Counted from the first letter of the stretch, positions 35,553-44,259 are shown. The stretch: 64,000 nucleotides of DNA from Novosphingobium sp049354825 (GCF_049354825.1 NZ_CP186480.1:806001-870000), one strand, 5' to 3'. Notes: a model not told the origin generated them from the letters alone. Translations and numbers: made by a program.

Positions 35553-36064
35553 GTGACACAGCCGCCGTCTGCCCGGTCGGCGGCGAGCGGCCGCTGACCG
35601 CTGGCGAGGTCGCGTTGGCGCGCGGCGTCTTCGGTAATGCCATCGACTACGCGGCAGTGCGGATCCGGCGGCGGAGCTGGTTTCCGTTCCAGCCGCGCCG
35701 CGTGCTGATGACGCCGATGGGGCACATCCACGTGCACCCCCGATCGCCGTCCTGGCGCGACGATTTCAGCCTTGGCGACTGGGGCGACAAGGGCCTGTTC
35801 ATTCATGAGATGACGCACGTCTGGCAGGCACAGCGTCGGGGCCGCTGGTACCTGGTGCTGATGCGCCACCCCTTCTCCCGCTACGACTACGCGCTGCGGC
35901 CCGGCTGGCCGCTCGAACGCTACGGTCTTGAGCAGCAGGCGGAAATCGTCCGCCATGCCTTCCTGCTGCGCAGCGGCCGCCTCGTGCGCGGCGCGCAAGG
36001 TGCCGAGGCGTACGACCTGTTGGTAAATTTCCCCGGCGCGACACTTTTCAACAGCGCCGGATAA
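35549..36064 (+). CDS. vgr-related HExxH protein, likely metalloprotease-like
   Basis: About 171 residues from the proposed CTG at 35549. The start RPLTAGEVALARGVFGNAIDY and the HEMTHVWQAQ motif (HExxHxxxQ) match a protein group that I know from sphingomonads as vgr-related, and recall the DUF4157 metalloprotease-like domain. There is no ATG, GTG or TTG at the expected place: CTG 35549 overlaps the previous stop as CTGA, and TTG 35615 would drop the conserved RPLTAGE. I give the CTG start as inferred. No signal peptide or membrane helix is seen. The function is unknown. Confidence 0.7.
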   Translation: MSDTAAVCPVGGERPLTAGEVALARGVFGNAIDYAAVRIRRRSWFPFQPRRVLMTPMGHIHVHPRSPSWRDDFSLGDWGDKGLFIHEMTHVWQAQRRGRWYLVLMRHPFSRYDYALRPGWPLERYGLEQQAEIVRHAFLLRSGRLVRGAQGAEAYDLLVNFPGATLFNSAG

Positions 36065-36151
36065 GGGGCGATTGAGCGTATCGGCCCCATCCGGTATCAA
36101 TTGAAACCATAACCGGGCGGCCCAACCCGCGACCCGGATCATGGGACAGCG

Positions 36152-37312
36152 ATGCAACTTTCCGATTACGGGATGAGCCGTACACGCGGCTACCTCGCCC
36201 ATTTCGAGCTCGACGAAATCACTCTTCCCGCGGCTTTTGATCCGGTGGTGGCTGCAGCCGAAAAGCTCTCCGGCCTGATCACCAGCGGCCGGGCCCGGCA
36301 CTGGCTTGAGCAGGTCCCCGACCCGAAGATCGAGGCGTGGGTCGAAACCGCCCCGGACGAGCAGCTACGCGCCGCGATGGTGCGCTACAGCTTCCTGGTC
36401 CAGGCTTACGTCTGGGGCTCGCCAGAGGCGCCGGTGCACTTGCCGGCCAATCTGGCCCGTCCGATCGTTGCCATTGCCGACAGGCTCGGCCAGGCGGCGC
36501 TGCTGCCCTACTCCGGCTACGTGCTCGACAACTGGGCGCGGATCGACAAGTCCGGGCCGGTCGCCCTCGACAACATCCGCATGGTCCAGAACTTTGCCGG
36601 TGGCGAGGACGAGAACTGGTTCGTGCTGGTCCACGTCGCCATCGAGGCCGAGGCCGGGGTCCTGCTCGACAACGCCTGCCGGCTGATCGACGCCGCCAAG
36701 ACTGGCGACACCGCGGCGGCCGAGGCCCTGCTGCGCGAAATGGACGGCGCGTGGGAGCGGGTTTACGCGGTATTCAAGCGCATGCCCGAACGCTGCGATC
36801 CCTATATCTATTTCCACCGCGTCCGCCCGTGGATCCACGGCTGGGCCAACAACCCCGCGCTGGGCGGCGGCCTGGTGTACGAGGGCGTGGAGAAATGGGC
36901 GATGCAGCCACAGGCGCTGCGCGGCCAGACCGGATCGCAAAGCTCGATCGTGCCGGCGATGGACGCGTTGTTCGGCGTTCGCCACTCCGACGACCCGCTC
37001 AAGGCATTTCTCGACGAACTGCACCACTACCGCCCCGTTCCGCACCGCCGCTTCATCGAGGACCTGGCCGCACAATCGACCTTGCGCGCCTTCGTTGCCG
37101 GATCGCGTTCGGAAAGCCTCAAGGCCGCCTTCAACGCCAATGTCGAGCAGGTCGCGCGCTTTCGCACCCGCCACCTCGAATATGCCGCCAGTTATATCAA
37201 CAAGCAGGCCGGCAGCATCCCGGGCAACGACCCTGACGTCGGCACCGGCGGCACGCCGTTCATGAAGTACCTGAAGAAGCATCGCGACGAGAACGCCGCG
37301 CAAACGATGTAA
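36152..37312 (+). CDS. Indoleamine 2,3-dioxygenase-like haem protein
   Basis: A 386-residue protein of the IDO family. The likely proximal haem ligand is His341 in RTRHLEYAASYI, and the GTGGTPFMKYLK loop (364-375) matches the conserved substrate-closing loop. The segments FYHRVRPWIHGW-like YFHRVRPWIHGW and GQTGSQSSIVPAMDALFG also fit. IDO enzymes open the indole ring of tryptophan to N-formylkynurenine, but the neighbours do not include kynurenine-pathway genes, so the substrate is uncertain. It has no signal peptide and is transcribed alone, facing an unknown gene. Confidence 0.82.
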   Translation: MQLSDYGMSRTRGYLAHFELDEITLPAAFDPVVAAAEKLSGLITSGRARHWLEQVPDPKIEAWVETAPDEQLRAAMVRYSFLVQAYVWGSPEAPVHLPANLARPIVAIADRLGQAALLPYSGYVLDNWARIDKSGPVALDNIRMVQNFAGGEDENWFVLVHVAIEAEAGVLLDNACRLIDAAKTGDTAAAEALLREMDGAWERVYAVFKRMPERCDPYIYFHRVRPWIHGWANNPALGGGLVYEGVEKWAMQPQALRGQTGSQSSIVPAMDALFGVRHSDDPLKAFLDELHHYRPVPHRRFIEDLAAQSTLRAFVAGSRSESLKAAFNANVEQVARFRTRHLEYAASYINKQAGSIPGNDPDVGTGGTPFMKYLKKHRDENAAQTM

Positions 37313-37333
37313 GGCTGCGGTCCCGGCGGTGGC

Positions 37334-38056
37334 TCAATCCCCGTCGCCGGGATCCCACATCAGCGTGAGCGCGACGCCGGCCATCAGCGCCGCCTCGCGC
37401 GCCGGCCCGGCCTTGGGCAATGCAAGGGTGCGCGTGCCGCCGTTGAAATAGGCGGCGGCGATCTCGGCATTGGCGCGCGTCATCATGTAGCCAAGCGGCA
37501 TCGCGGTGGGCATCTTCGATCCCTCGAACGTGTGGACCGAACGCAGCGCCAGAACCTCGCCGCCGTAGCGCAGGGTGCCGGCGCGCAGCGTGCGGATGTC
37601 GACAGTGCGGCCCGGTACCATCCGCAGCGTCAGGACACCGGCCGGCTGGCCGTCACGGGTAAAATCGCAGACAAGATTGAACGGCCGGACCGTCACCGTG
37701 GTCGTCGTCTCGATCGATCGCGAAACCGGCGCCGTTTCGCTGAGGCTGTCCTGGCCATAACCGCACGATCCGGTGAGCGCTCCGCTCAAGCCGGCGCCCG
37801 CCATGGAGAAGCGCACGTGCCCGCGCTGGCGCTTGTAACCGTCGACGCTATTTTCGTCCGCCGTGCGATCGAACTGACCGGCAGCATCGATGCCCGAAAG
37901 CGTGAACCTGCCCCGCTGCCCCCAGCCAACGCCCTTGATATCGACGCGGTCGGTCGTCTCGGCAATCCGATCGAACCCGGCCATTCGCGGCGCGGCGTGG
38001 CCGGCGGACGGAAAAGCGGCCAACAAGCCGGCAGCGTAGAGGACCGCACGATTCAT
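37334..38056 (-). CDS. Secreted protein of unknown function
   Basis: A 240-residue protein with a signal peptide (hydrophobic residues 5-16, cleavage near HAAPRM at about 21-23). The mature part is mostly beta-strand with many Thr, Arg and Gly residues, including VDIKGVGWGQRGRFTL, TTTTVTVRPFNLVCDF and a Cys pair (SCGYG, VCDF) that may form a disulfide. I do not recognise a family. It faces the IDO gene (22-base gap) and is divergent from the next unknown gene. Confidence 0.7.
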   Translation of the reverse strand: MNRAVLYAAGLLAAFPSAGHAAPRMAGFDRIAETTDRVDIKGVGWGQRGRFTLSGIDAAGQFDRTADENSVDGYKRQRGHVRFSMAGAGLSGALTGSCGYGQDSLSETAPVSRSIETTTTVTVRPFNLVCDFTRDGQPAGVLTLRMVPGRTVDIRTLRAGTLRYGGEVLALRSVHTFEGSKMPTAMPLGYMMTRANAEIAAAYFNGGTRTLALPKAGPAREAALMAGVALTLMWDPGDGD

Positions 38057-38144
38057 AAATCCCCCTCAACTGGATTCTGCACGAATTGCAGGAATTGGCT
38101 GCAATACCGGAAATGAACGGACTCCGTCGCTCGCTCTTTACCGC

Positions 38145-38708
38145 TTGCCAACCGAAAATGCCTACGCTCACCCTATGAACGCTGTCACGCCTGTCGCTGT
38201 CCGTCTGCCGAATCCTCCCAAGTCTGATGCCTATGCGCGCGTCCGCAGCCAGACGGTGGACGCATTTGCGATGCTGGAATTTTCGGTCGCGGCACTTGCG
38301 TTGCGGGTCGGGATCGTGCTGCCCGACCGGGCGCTGGTCAGTCAGCGGCTGAAGGCGCTTAAAGCACATGAGGCGATCTCGCGCTTGACACTGAAGCAAG
38401 GTGCCGACCCCCTCAAGTTGGTCGACAGCGCTGAGCGGCTGCTGAGCGAGCGCGCAGACATCGTCCATTCGTACATGGAGATCGTCTCGGTAGAGGGCGG
38501 GACAATCGCCCTGTTTCGCAACGCAATCAATCGAGCTGCAAAAAGGCCCGACGCGCGCGCCTACTCACTGGACGCCCTGCGCAAGCTTTGCGCAGAAGCG
38601 TCGGGAATCGCTCGCCTGATCGATGGCGCCAAGGTGCGCCCGGCTTCGGCCGCTATCCCGGCGCCTTCGCCACCGCGACCATTGCCGGGCGCAGCAGCCG
38701 GTCCTTGA
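38145..38708 (+). CDS. Hypothetical alpha-helical protein
   Basis: A 187-residue cytosolic protein, or 177 residues from ATG 38175. It is helical and charged (LVSQRLKALKAHEAISRL, DSAERLLSERADIVHSYM) with no hydrophobic helix. The last 22 residues are Pro- and Ala-rich (PASAAIPAPSPPRPLPGAAA) and lie over the 3' end of grpE on the other strand (56-base overlap). I do not recognise a family. The local base composition is a little less GC-rich than its neighbours, which may hint at transfer, but the effect is small. Confidence 0.55.
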   Translation: MPTENAYAHPMNAVTPVAVRLPNPPKSDAYARVRSQTVDAFAMLEFSVAALALRVGIVLPDRALVSQRLKALKAHEAISRLTLKQGADPLKLVDSAERLLSERADIVHSYMEIVSVEGGTIALFRNAINRAAKRPDARAYSLDALRKLCAEASGIARLIDGAKVRPASAAIPAPSPPRPLPGAAAGP

Positions 38709-39222
38709 TCATGTAGCCCGATTGCAGCTCCTGCACGATCGTGCCGGGCTCGGCATCGGCGCTGGGGACTTCGATCATCGCCTGGTGCTGGTGCGGGTCG
38801 AGCGGGAGGCCCATTGCGGCGATCCGGCTGATGCCATGCGCGGCGAAGACCTTGTCGATCTCGCGGCCGGTCGCCTCGATCCCGGCGACCAGGCCCTTGA
38901 GGCGCTCGTCATCCTTGAGTTCGGCGGGGATAGCGGTCAGCGCGCGCGACAGGTTGTCGGCGACCGAAAGGATATCGCGGGCAAAGCCGGTCGCGGCATA
39001 GGCGCGCGTATCGGCGATGTCCTTTTCAAGGCGGCGGCGCACGTTCTGCGTTTCCGCCTTGGCATAGAGCACGTCCTGCTTCGCCGCCTCGAGCTGCTCG
39101 CGAAGTGCAGTTGCATCGTCGGCTGCGCCGGTCTGCGCATCGTTGTCGATCAGGTCTTCGGGTACGCCGCGCAATTCGGCTTCGACCGCGGGATCGTCCT
39201 GCGGCTTTTTGTCGTCGCTCAT
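38653..39222 (-). CDS. grpE: Nucleotide exchange factor GrpE
   Basis: A 189-residue protein. An acidic N-terminus is followed by a long coiled coil (about 45-100, AKAETQNVRRRLEKDI) and the C-terminal beta domain with DPHQHQAMIE, GTIVQELQSGYMIKDRLLRPA (core GYMIKDRLLRPAMV). It releases ADP from DnaK. The start ATG 39222 is preferred with GAGAGAGA upstream; a TTG at 39243 overlaps the hrcA stop as TTGA and would add seven residues. It follows hrcA by 17 bases, in the usual hrcA-grpE order. Confidence 0.94.
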   Translation of the reverse strand: MSDDKKPQDDPAVEAELRGVPEDLIDNDAQTGAADDATALREQLEAAKQDVLYAKAETQNVRRRLEKDIADTRAYAATGFARDILSVADNLSRALTAIPAELKDDERLKGLVAGIEATGREIDKVFAAHGISRIAAMGLPLDPHQHQAMIEVPSADAEPGTIVQELQSGYMIKDRLLRPAMVAVAKAPG

Positions 39223-39239
39223 GTCGTCAAAAATCTCTC

Positions 39240-40325
39240 TCAACCGATCAATTTGCCCAGTGCACCCATATTGGAGAGCGTCTGGGCGGTGAAATCCACC
39301 ATGGGGACGACCCGGGCATAATTCAACCGAGTCGGGCCAATCACGCCGACCACGCCGACCACCTTGCCCTCGCGGTCGCGGTAGGGCGAGGCGATGACCG
39401 ATGACCCCGACAGCGCGAACAGGCGGTTTTCCGATCCGATGAAAATGCGCGTCGCCTCCGCCTCGCGCGCGGCGTCCAGCAACTCGGCAACCGATTGCTT
39501 GCCTTCCAGGTCATCGATGAGCTGGCGCACCCGGTCGAGGTCGCTGAGTGCGTTTTCGTCCAGCAGGTTCGCCTGGCCGCGCACGATCAGCACCGGGCGC
39601 CGGGCGGCGTCCTCGCTCCACACCGCCAGCCCGCGCTCGACCAGATCGCGACTGGCCGCGTCGAGCGCCGACCGGCCCGAGGCGATTTCGGCCCGCATGG
39701 CCCGCGCCGCATCGGCCAGCGTGCGCCCCGCCAGCCGCGCGGTGATATAGTTCGAAGCCTGCTCAAGCGCCGCGGCGGGCGTGCCGCCGGGCAAGTCGAG
39801 CACGCGATTTTCCAGGCCCCCGTCCTCTCCCACCAGAACGGCCAGCGCGCGACCCGGCGCCAGCGAAACCAGCTGCAATTGCGCCAGCCGCGGATCACGG
39901 CGCGGAACCATGACGACGCCGGCCGCCGCGGACAGTTCGGACAACAGCGTGCTGGTTGCGGTCAGGGCGGCCTCGATCGGTCCCGACCCGCTGAGCCGCC
40001 GCTCGATCGCGGCGCGTTCCTGGGCGCTGGGTTCGGCAACCTGCATCATGCCGTCGACGAACAGGCGCAGGCCCTGCTCGGTCGGCATGCGCCCGGCGCT
40101 GGTGTGCGGCGCCGCCAAAAGCCCCCGCGCCTCCAGCTCCGCCAGGACCGAGCGGATCGAGGCGGGCGAGAGGTTAAGCGGCGCGGAACTGGCTATCGTC
40201 TTCGAGCCGACCGGCGCCCCGCTGGCGAGGTAACCCTCGACCGCGAGGCGGAAGATTTCGCGCGTTCGCCCGTCGAGGTCGCGCGCCTGCGCGGCGCGGT
40301 CAGTTGCCGGCGGGGGCATTGGCAT
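39240..40325 (-). CDS. hrcA: Heat-inducible transcription repressor HrcA
   Basis: About 361 residues. The N-terminal winged helix (TREIFRLAVEGYLASGAPVGSKTI, core GAPVGSKTI) is followed by SIRSVLAELEARGLL and TSAGRMPTEQGLRLFVD, all HrcA marks; the C-terminal GAF-like domain ends TQTLSNMGALGKLIG-like. HrcA represses groE-type genes through CIRCE. Start candidates are ATG 40319, 40325 and 40337; the choice changes only a few residues. It overlaps the upstream lipoprotein gene by about 26 bases. No CIRCE element is visible near hrcA or dnaK in the window, so its target is probably elsewhere. Confidence 0.92.
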   Translation of the reverse strand: MPMPPPATDRAAQARDLDGRTREIFRLAVEGYLASGAPVGSKTIASSAPLNLSPASIRSVLAELEARGLLAAPHTSAGRMPTEQGLRLFVDGMMQVAEPSAQERAAIERRLSGSGPIEAALTATSTLLSELSAAAGVVMVPRRDPRLAQLQLVSLAPGRALAVLVGEDGGLENRVLDLPGGTPAAALEQASNYITARLAGRTLADAARAMRAEIASGRSALDAASRDLVERGLAVWSEDAARRPVLIVRGQANLLDENALSDLDRVRQLIDDLEGKQSVAELLDAAREAEATRIFIGSENRLFALSGSSVIASPYRDREGKVVGVVGVIGPTRLNYARVVPMVDFTAQTLSNMGALGKLIG

Positions 40326-40800
40326 ACGGTGTGGCATCAAGCCGGGCGGCGCTGCGCAGCGCCTTGTACTGGGCGTAAACCTGAGCAGCGTAGGCCTGGT
40401 AGGCTTTGCCACCGCAGCCCAGGTAGACGTGCGCGGTGCCGATCTCCCTGCCCCCTTGCCGGGCGAACACGTCGAGCCCGGGGGCATCGTGAGCGGGATC
40501 TTCGCACGGCGGCTTGGGCTTGCCGAGGAACCACGGCGCCAGCGCCTTGCGCGCGGCATCGGCGCTTGCCGCGTCGACCACGGCGTGGAAGCGCGACACG
40601 GTCACGACAGGAAATTTGCCGCCGGAAACCGCCACGTCGGCGCTGTTGTCCGCCGCCAGTTCGATGCCGCCCAGGGCAGCGCCCATCTGGGTCTCGTTCA
40701 TGCTGATGACCGTTCCCGCGGGCAACGCGGGCGCGGCCCCCGGCGGGATCGCGCAGCCGCCCAGCAGCCCGATAGTCAAAACGCCTGCCCGGATATCCAC
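40300..40800 (-). CDS. Lipoprotein of unknown function
   Basis: A 166-residue protein. The GTG start at 40800, with GGGGAG upstream, yields MDIRAGVLTIGLLGGCAIPP: a short signal with lipobox LLGGC, cysteine 16. The ATG at 40845 would add a charged prefix and spoil the signal, so GTG is preferred. The mature part has a second Cys pair (PCEDPA, LGCGGKAYQA) and no known domain. It overlaps the start of hrcA and may be co-transcribed with hrcA-grpE. Confidence 0.72.
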   Translation of the reverse strand: MDIRAGVLTIGLLGGCAIPPGAAPALPAGTVISMNETQMGAALGGIELAADNSADVAVSGGKFPVVTVSRFHAVVDAASADAARKALAPWFLGKPKPPCEDPAHDAPGLDVFARQGGREIGTAHVYLGCGGKAYQAYAAQVYAQYKALRSAARLDATPYANAPAGN

Positions 40801-40877
40801 GCCTGCTCCCCGCGGTTCGCCTTGCCTGCCGCCGGGGTCCGACATAAGCGGCTGGACCTGGAATGGAAAGGAACTGC

Positions 40878-41594
40878 ATGAGACACTCGGGACGCGCCGC
40901 AGACGAAATGCGCGCGATCACCTTCGAGCCGCACTTCACCAAGCATGCCGAGGGATCGGTGCTGGTGAGCTTCGGCGACACCCGCGTGCTGTGCACCGCC
41001 AGCGTCGAGGAGCGCCTGCCGCCGTGGCTGCGCGGCAAAGGCCAGGGCTGGGTCACGGCCGAGTACTCGATGTTGCCGCGCGCCACGCACACGCGCGGAA
41101 ACCGCGAGGCCGCCAAGGGCAAGCAGTCCGGACGAACGCAGGAAATCCAGCGCCTTATCGGCCGTTCCTTGCGCGCCGTCGTCGATCTGAAGAAACTTGG
41201 CGAGCGGCAGATCACGCTCGACTGCGACGTCATCCAGGCCGATGGCGGCACGCGCACGGCGGCGATCTCGGGCGCGTGGGTGGCGCTGCGCCTCGCCATC
41301 GACGGGCTGATGACGCAGGGCCTGATCGCCGAAGACCCGCTTATCACCAAGGTGGCGGCGGTTTCGTGCGGAATCTGCGACGGCACGCCGGTGCTCGACC
41401 TCGATTACGTCGAGGATTCCAGCGCCGACGCCGACGCCAATTTCGTGCTGCTGGAAGGCGGCAAGATCGCCGAAGTCCAGGCCACCGCCGAAGGCGCAAC
41501 TTATGACGAGGAAGCGCTGCTGCGCCTCCTGCGCCTGGCCCGCATCGGCTGCGACCGCATCTTCGCGGCGCAAGGCGCGGCTGTCGGCAAATGA
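40878..41594 (+). CDS. rph: Ribonuclease PH
   Basis: A 238-residue phosphorolytic exoribonuclease that trims tRNA 3' ends. The start MRHSGRAADEMRAITFEP with AAAGGA upstream is preferred to ATG 40863. The family segments GWVTAEYSMLPRATHTR, SGRTQEIQRLIGRSLRA and LDCDVIQADGGTRTAAISGA (core QADGGTRTAAI) are present, and so are the Arg and Asp residues of the phosphate site. The gene overlaps rdgB in ATGA. The rph-rdgB-hemW order is typical for this class. Confidence 0.96.
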   Translation: MRHSGRAADEMRAITFEPHFTKHAEGSVLVSFGDTRVLCTASVEERLPPWLRGKGQGWVTAEYSMLPRATHTRGNREAAKGKQSGRTQEIQRLIGRSLRAVVDLKKLGERQITLDCDVIQADGGTRTAAISGAWVALRLAIDGLMTQGLIAEDPLITKVAAVSCGICDGTPVLDLDYVEDSSADADANFVLLEGGKIAEVQATAEGATYDEEALLRLLRLARIGCDRIFAAQGAAVGK

Positions 41595-42220
41595 CCCGCC
41601 GGCTCGGCGCCGAGACGCTGGTCATCGCCACGCATAACGCGGGCAAGCTGAAGGAGATCGGCGCGCTGCTCGATCCTTACGGTGTCCAGTGCATCAGCGC
41701 CGGGTCGCTCGGCCTGCCCGAACCGGCTGAGACCGGCACGACGTTCGTCGCCAACGCGCTGATCAAGGCGCGGGCGGCGGCGCAGGCATCGGGCCTGCCG
41801 GCGCTGGCCGACGATTCCGGGCTCAGCGTTACGGCGCTGGACGGCCGGCCGGGTGTCTACACCGCCGACTGGGCCGAGCGGCAGTGGTTCGAGGGTCCGC
41901 CCGGCCGCGACTGGTACATGGCGATGGGCAAGGTCGAAGGCCAGCTTGTGGCGCTGGGCGAAGAAGCCGACAGAAGCTGCTGGTTTTCATGCGTTCTTGC
42001 CATCGCCTGGCCCGATGGCGAACAAGCGGTGTACGAAGGCCGCGCCGACGGCACGCTGACCTGGCCGCCGCGCGGCACGATGGGGTTCGGCTACGACCCT
42101 GTGTTCGTGCCCGTGGGCGACACGCGCACTTACGCAGAGCTCGACCCGGCGCAGAAGCATGCGATCAGCCACCGCGCCGATGCCTTCGCCAAGCTGGTCG
42201 CCGAGCAATTCGCCGCCTAA
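41591..42220 (+). CDS. rdgB: RdgB/HAM1 XTP/dITP pyrophosphatase
   Basis: A 209-residue house-cleaning enzyme that removes dITP, XTP and dXTP from the pool. The signature THNAGKLKEIGALL lies near the start and the metal site LADDSGLSV at about residues 72-80. FGYDPVFVP and HAISHRADAF end the domain. It overlaps rph by four bases, and hemW begins ten bases downstream. It is one of two nucleotide-sanitising enzymes in the window, with mazG. Confidence 0.96.
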   Translation: MTRRLGAETLVIATHNAGKLKEIGALLDPYGVQCISAGSLGLPEPAETGTTFVANALIKARAAAQASGLPALADDSGLSVTALDGRPGVYTADWAERQWFEGPPGRDWYMAMGKVEGQLVALGEEADRSCWFSCVLAIAWPDGEQAVYEGRADGTLTWPPRGTMGFGYDPVFVPVGDTRTYAELDPAQKHAISHRADAFAKLVAEQFAA

Positions 42221-42229
42221 GAGGGCGCG

Positions 42230-43381
42230 ATGGCGCGCGCGCTCTATATCCACTGGCCGTTCTGCCTCGCAAAATGCCCCTATTGCGACTTCAACAGCCA
42301 TGTCCGCGCCGGGGTCGACCACGCGCTGTGGCAATCCTCGCTGCTGGCCGACATGGCGTGGGAGGCCGAACGGGCAGGCGGTGAGCCGCTGACGTCGATC
42401 TTCTTCGGCGGCGGCACCCCATCGCTGATGCCCCCTGCCCTCGTCGCGCGGCTGCTCGAAGAGGCGGAACGCCGCTGGGGCTTTGCCGACGGCATCGAGA
42501 TCACGCTCGAGGCCAATCCCTCCTCGGTCGAGGCGGCAAACTTTGCCGACCTTGCCGCCGCCGGCGTCAATCGCGTTTCGCTCGGAGTCCAGTCGCTCCA
42601 GCCCGAGGCGTTGCGGTTCCTGGGCCGTATGCACGACGCGGACGAGGCCGTGGCGGCGCTCGCGATCGCACGAGAGCACTTTGCGCGCGTCAGCTTCGAC
42701 CTGATCTACGCCCGTCCCGGCCAGGACGAGCGCGCCTGGCGCGGCGAATTGGCGCGTGCGCTCGATTTCGGCACCGGCCACCTGTCGCTGTACCAGCTGA
42801 CGATCGAGCCGGGCACCCGCTTTGCCACCCTGGCGCGCACCGGCGCGATCACCCCACTGGATGACGAGGCGGCCGCCGACTTGTTCGAAGTCACCCGGAC
42901 GATGACCGCGGCGGCGGGACTACCGGCCTACGAGGTCAGCAACCACGCCCGCCCGGGCGAGGAAAGCCGCCACAACCTCGCCTATTGGCGCTACGACGAT
43001 TACGTCGGCATCGGGCCCGGCGCGCACGGGCGCCGCGGCGGCCTTGCCACGCAGCGCCACCGCAAGCCCGAGAACTGGCTGGGTTCGATCGCCGAACGCG
43101 GCCACGGCCTGGTCGAGGAACGCCCCCTCGGACGCGCGGAGCAGGCGAGCGAGGCGCTGCTGATGGGCTTGCGGCTGGCCGAAGGGGTCGACCTGGCCGC
43201 GCTGGGGCGGCGCCTCGGCTACACGCCAGACCAGCTCGTCGATCCGCGCGGGCTTGCCTTGCTGACCACGCAGGGCCTTGCCTGGCGCACGGATGGCCGC
43301 GTCGGGGTCAGCGCCGCCGGCATGCCCGTTCTCGACGCGGTGCTGGGCGAAATCGTGCCCGCCGCGCTGGTGACGGCGTGA
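42230..43381 (+). CDS. hemW: Radical SAM protein HemW
   Basis: A 383-residue protein. The [4Fe-4S] motif CLAKCPYCDF lies near residues 12-21 (CxxxCxxC with the extra Tyr and Phe). FFGGGTPSLMPP, EANPSSVEAA, GVQSL and the C-terminal HemN-type domain follow. HemW is a haem chaperone and not a coproporphyrinogen oxidase; the sequence alone cannot exclude the latter, but the HemN-specific longer N-terminus is absent. The stop overlaps the GTG start of xerC as GTGA. Confidence 0.93.
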   Translation: MARALYIHWPFCLAKCPYCDFNSHVRAGVDHALWQSSLLADMAWEAERAGGEPLTSIFFGGGTPSLMPPALVARLLEEAERRWGFADGIEITLEANPSSVEAANFADLAAAGVNRVSLGVQSLQPEALRFLGRMHDADEAVAALAIAREHFARVSFDLIYARPGQDERAWRGELARALDFGTGHLSLYQLTIEPGTRFATLARTGAITPLDDEAAADLFEVTRTMTAAAGLPAYEVSNHARPGEESRHNLAYWRYDDYVGIGPGAHGRRGGLATQRHRKPENWLGSIAERGHGLVEERPLGRAEQASEALLMGLRLAEGVDLAALGRRLGYTPDQLVDPRGLALLTTQGLAWRTDGRVGVSAAGMPVLDAVLGEIVPAALVTA

Positions 43382-44259
43382 CCAGCCTGCTGCGCGAATG
43401 GGAAGATCATCTGGCGCTGGCGCGGCGGCGCTCACCGCACACGGTCCGGGCTTATGTCGCCAGCGCTGCGCGACTGCTCGAGGCGGTTTCGCTTCCCTCC
43501 TGGCAAACTGTCGCGGCGCTCGACGTAGCCGCGCTGCGAGCGCAGCTCGCGCGGCGGCGAGCCGACGGGCTGGGCAACAACTCCGCCGCGCGCGAATTGT
43601 CGGCGCTCAAGGCCTTTATCGCTTTCGCGCGTGAGCAGACGGGGTCCGAGGCGCAGCCGCCGCGGATGCGCGGGCCGCGCGTCAAGAAGGGCATCCCCCG
43701 CCCGCTTACGCCCGACGAGGCGGTGAACCTGGCCGCGGCGATGACCGAGGGTGGCCGCGCCGAATGGATCGGCGCACGCGACCGCGCGGTTCTGCTGCTG
43801 CTATACGGCGCCGGGCTCCGCATCGCCGAGGCACTGTCGCTGACCGGCGCCGACCTGCCGTTGGGCGATGTCCTGACCGTCACCGGCAAAGGCGGCAAGC
43901 AGCGCGCCGTGCCGGTCCTGCCGCTGGTCCGCGATGCGGTGGCCGATTACGCCGCAAAGGCACCCTTCCCCGCCGAGGCGAAGGAGCCGCTATTCCGCGG
44001 CGCGCGCGGCGGCGCGCTGGGCCAGGGCGCGGTGCAGCAGGCCGTCGCCCGCGCGCGCAGCGCACTGGGTCTGCCGCCCAGCGCCACGCCGCACGCGCTG
44101 CGCCACAGCTTTGCCACGCACCTTTTGGGCGCCGGTGCCGACTTGCGCAGCCTCCAGGAGCTGCTCGGCCACGCCAGCCTGGGTTCGACGCAGATCTATA
44201 CCAAGGTCGATGCAGCGACGTTGCTGGATACGTATCGCCACGCGCACCCGCGCGCCTAA
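43378..44259 (+). CDS. xerC: Tyrosine recombinase XerC
   Basis: A 293-residue recombinase. The GTG start at 43378 overlaps the hemW stop. The N-terminal SAM-like domain (residues 1-90) is followed by the catalytic domain with Arg148 (GAGLRIAEAL), the Lys in VTGKGGKQR, His239 and Arg242 (HALRHSF), His265 (LLGHAS) and Tyr274 (STQIYTKV). It resolves chromosome dimers at dif with XerD. The place beside housekeeping genes and no nearby mobile elements favours this role over an integrase. Its stop shares CTAA with dedA. Confidence 0.93.
   Translation: MTSLLREWEDHLALARRRSPHTVRAYVASAARLLEAVSLPSWQTVAALDVAALRAQLARRRADGLGNNSAARELSALKAFIAFAREQTGSEAQPPRMRGPRVKKGIPRPLTPDEAVNLAAAMTEGGRAEWIGARDRAVLLLLYGAGLRIAEALSLTGADLPLGDVLTVTGKGGKQRAVPVLPLVRDAVADYAAKAPFPAEAKEPLFRGARGGALGQGAVQQAVARARSALGLPPSATPHALRHSFATHLLGAGADLRSLQELLGHASLGSTQIYTKVDAATLLDTYRHAHPRA

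Noticed and set aside
39240..39243. TTGA overlap as the grpE start (TTG 39243)
   Set aside because: ATG 39222 has GAGAGAGA upstream and fits the usual N-terminus better; the TTG start would add residues without homology.
40801..40877. Search for a CIRCE repeat near hrcA and near dnaK
   Set aside because: No inverted TTAGCACTC-type repeat is visible in the gaps at 40801-40877 or 34848-35072.
43378..44259. xerC as a phage or island integrase
   Set aside because: It is joined to hemW by a GTGA overlap, has the size and motifs of XerC, and no mobile-element genes are near.
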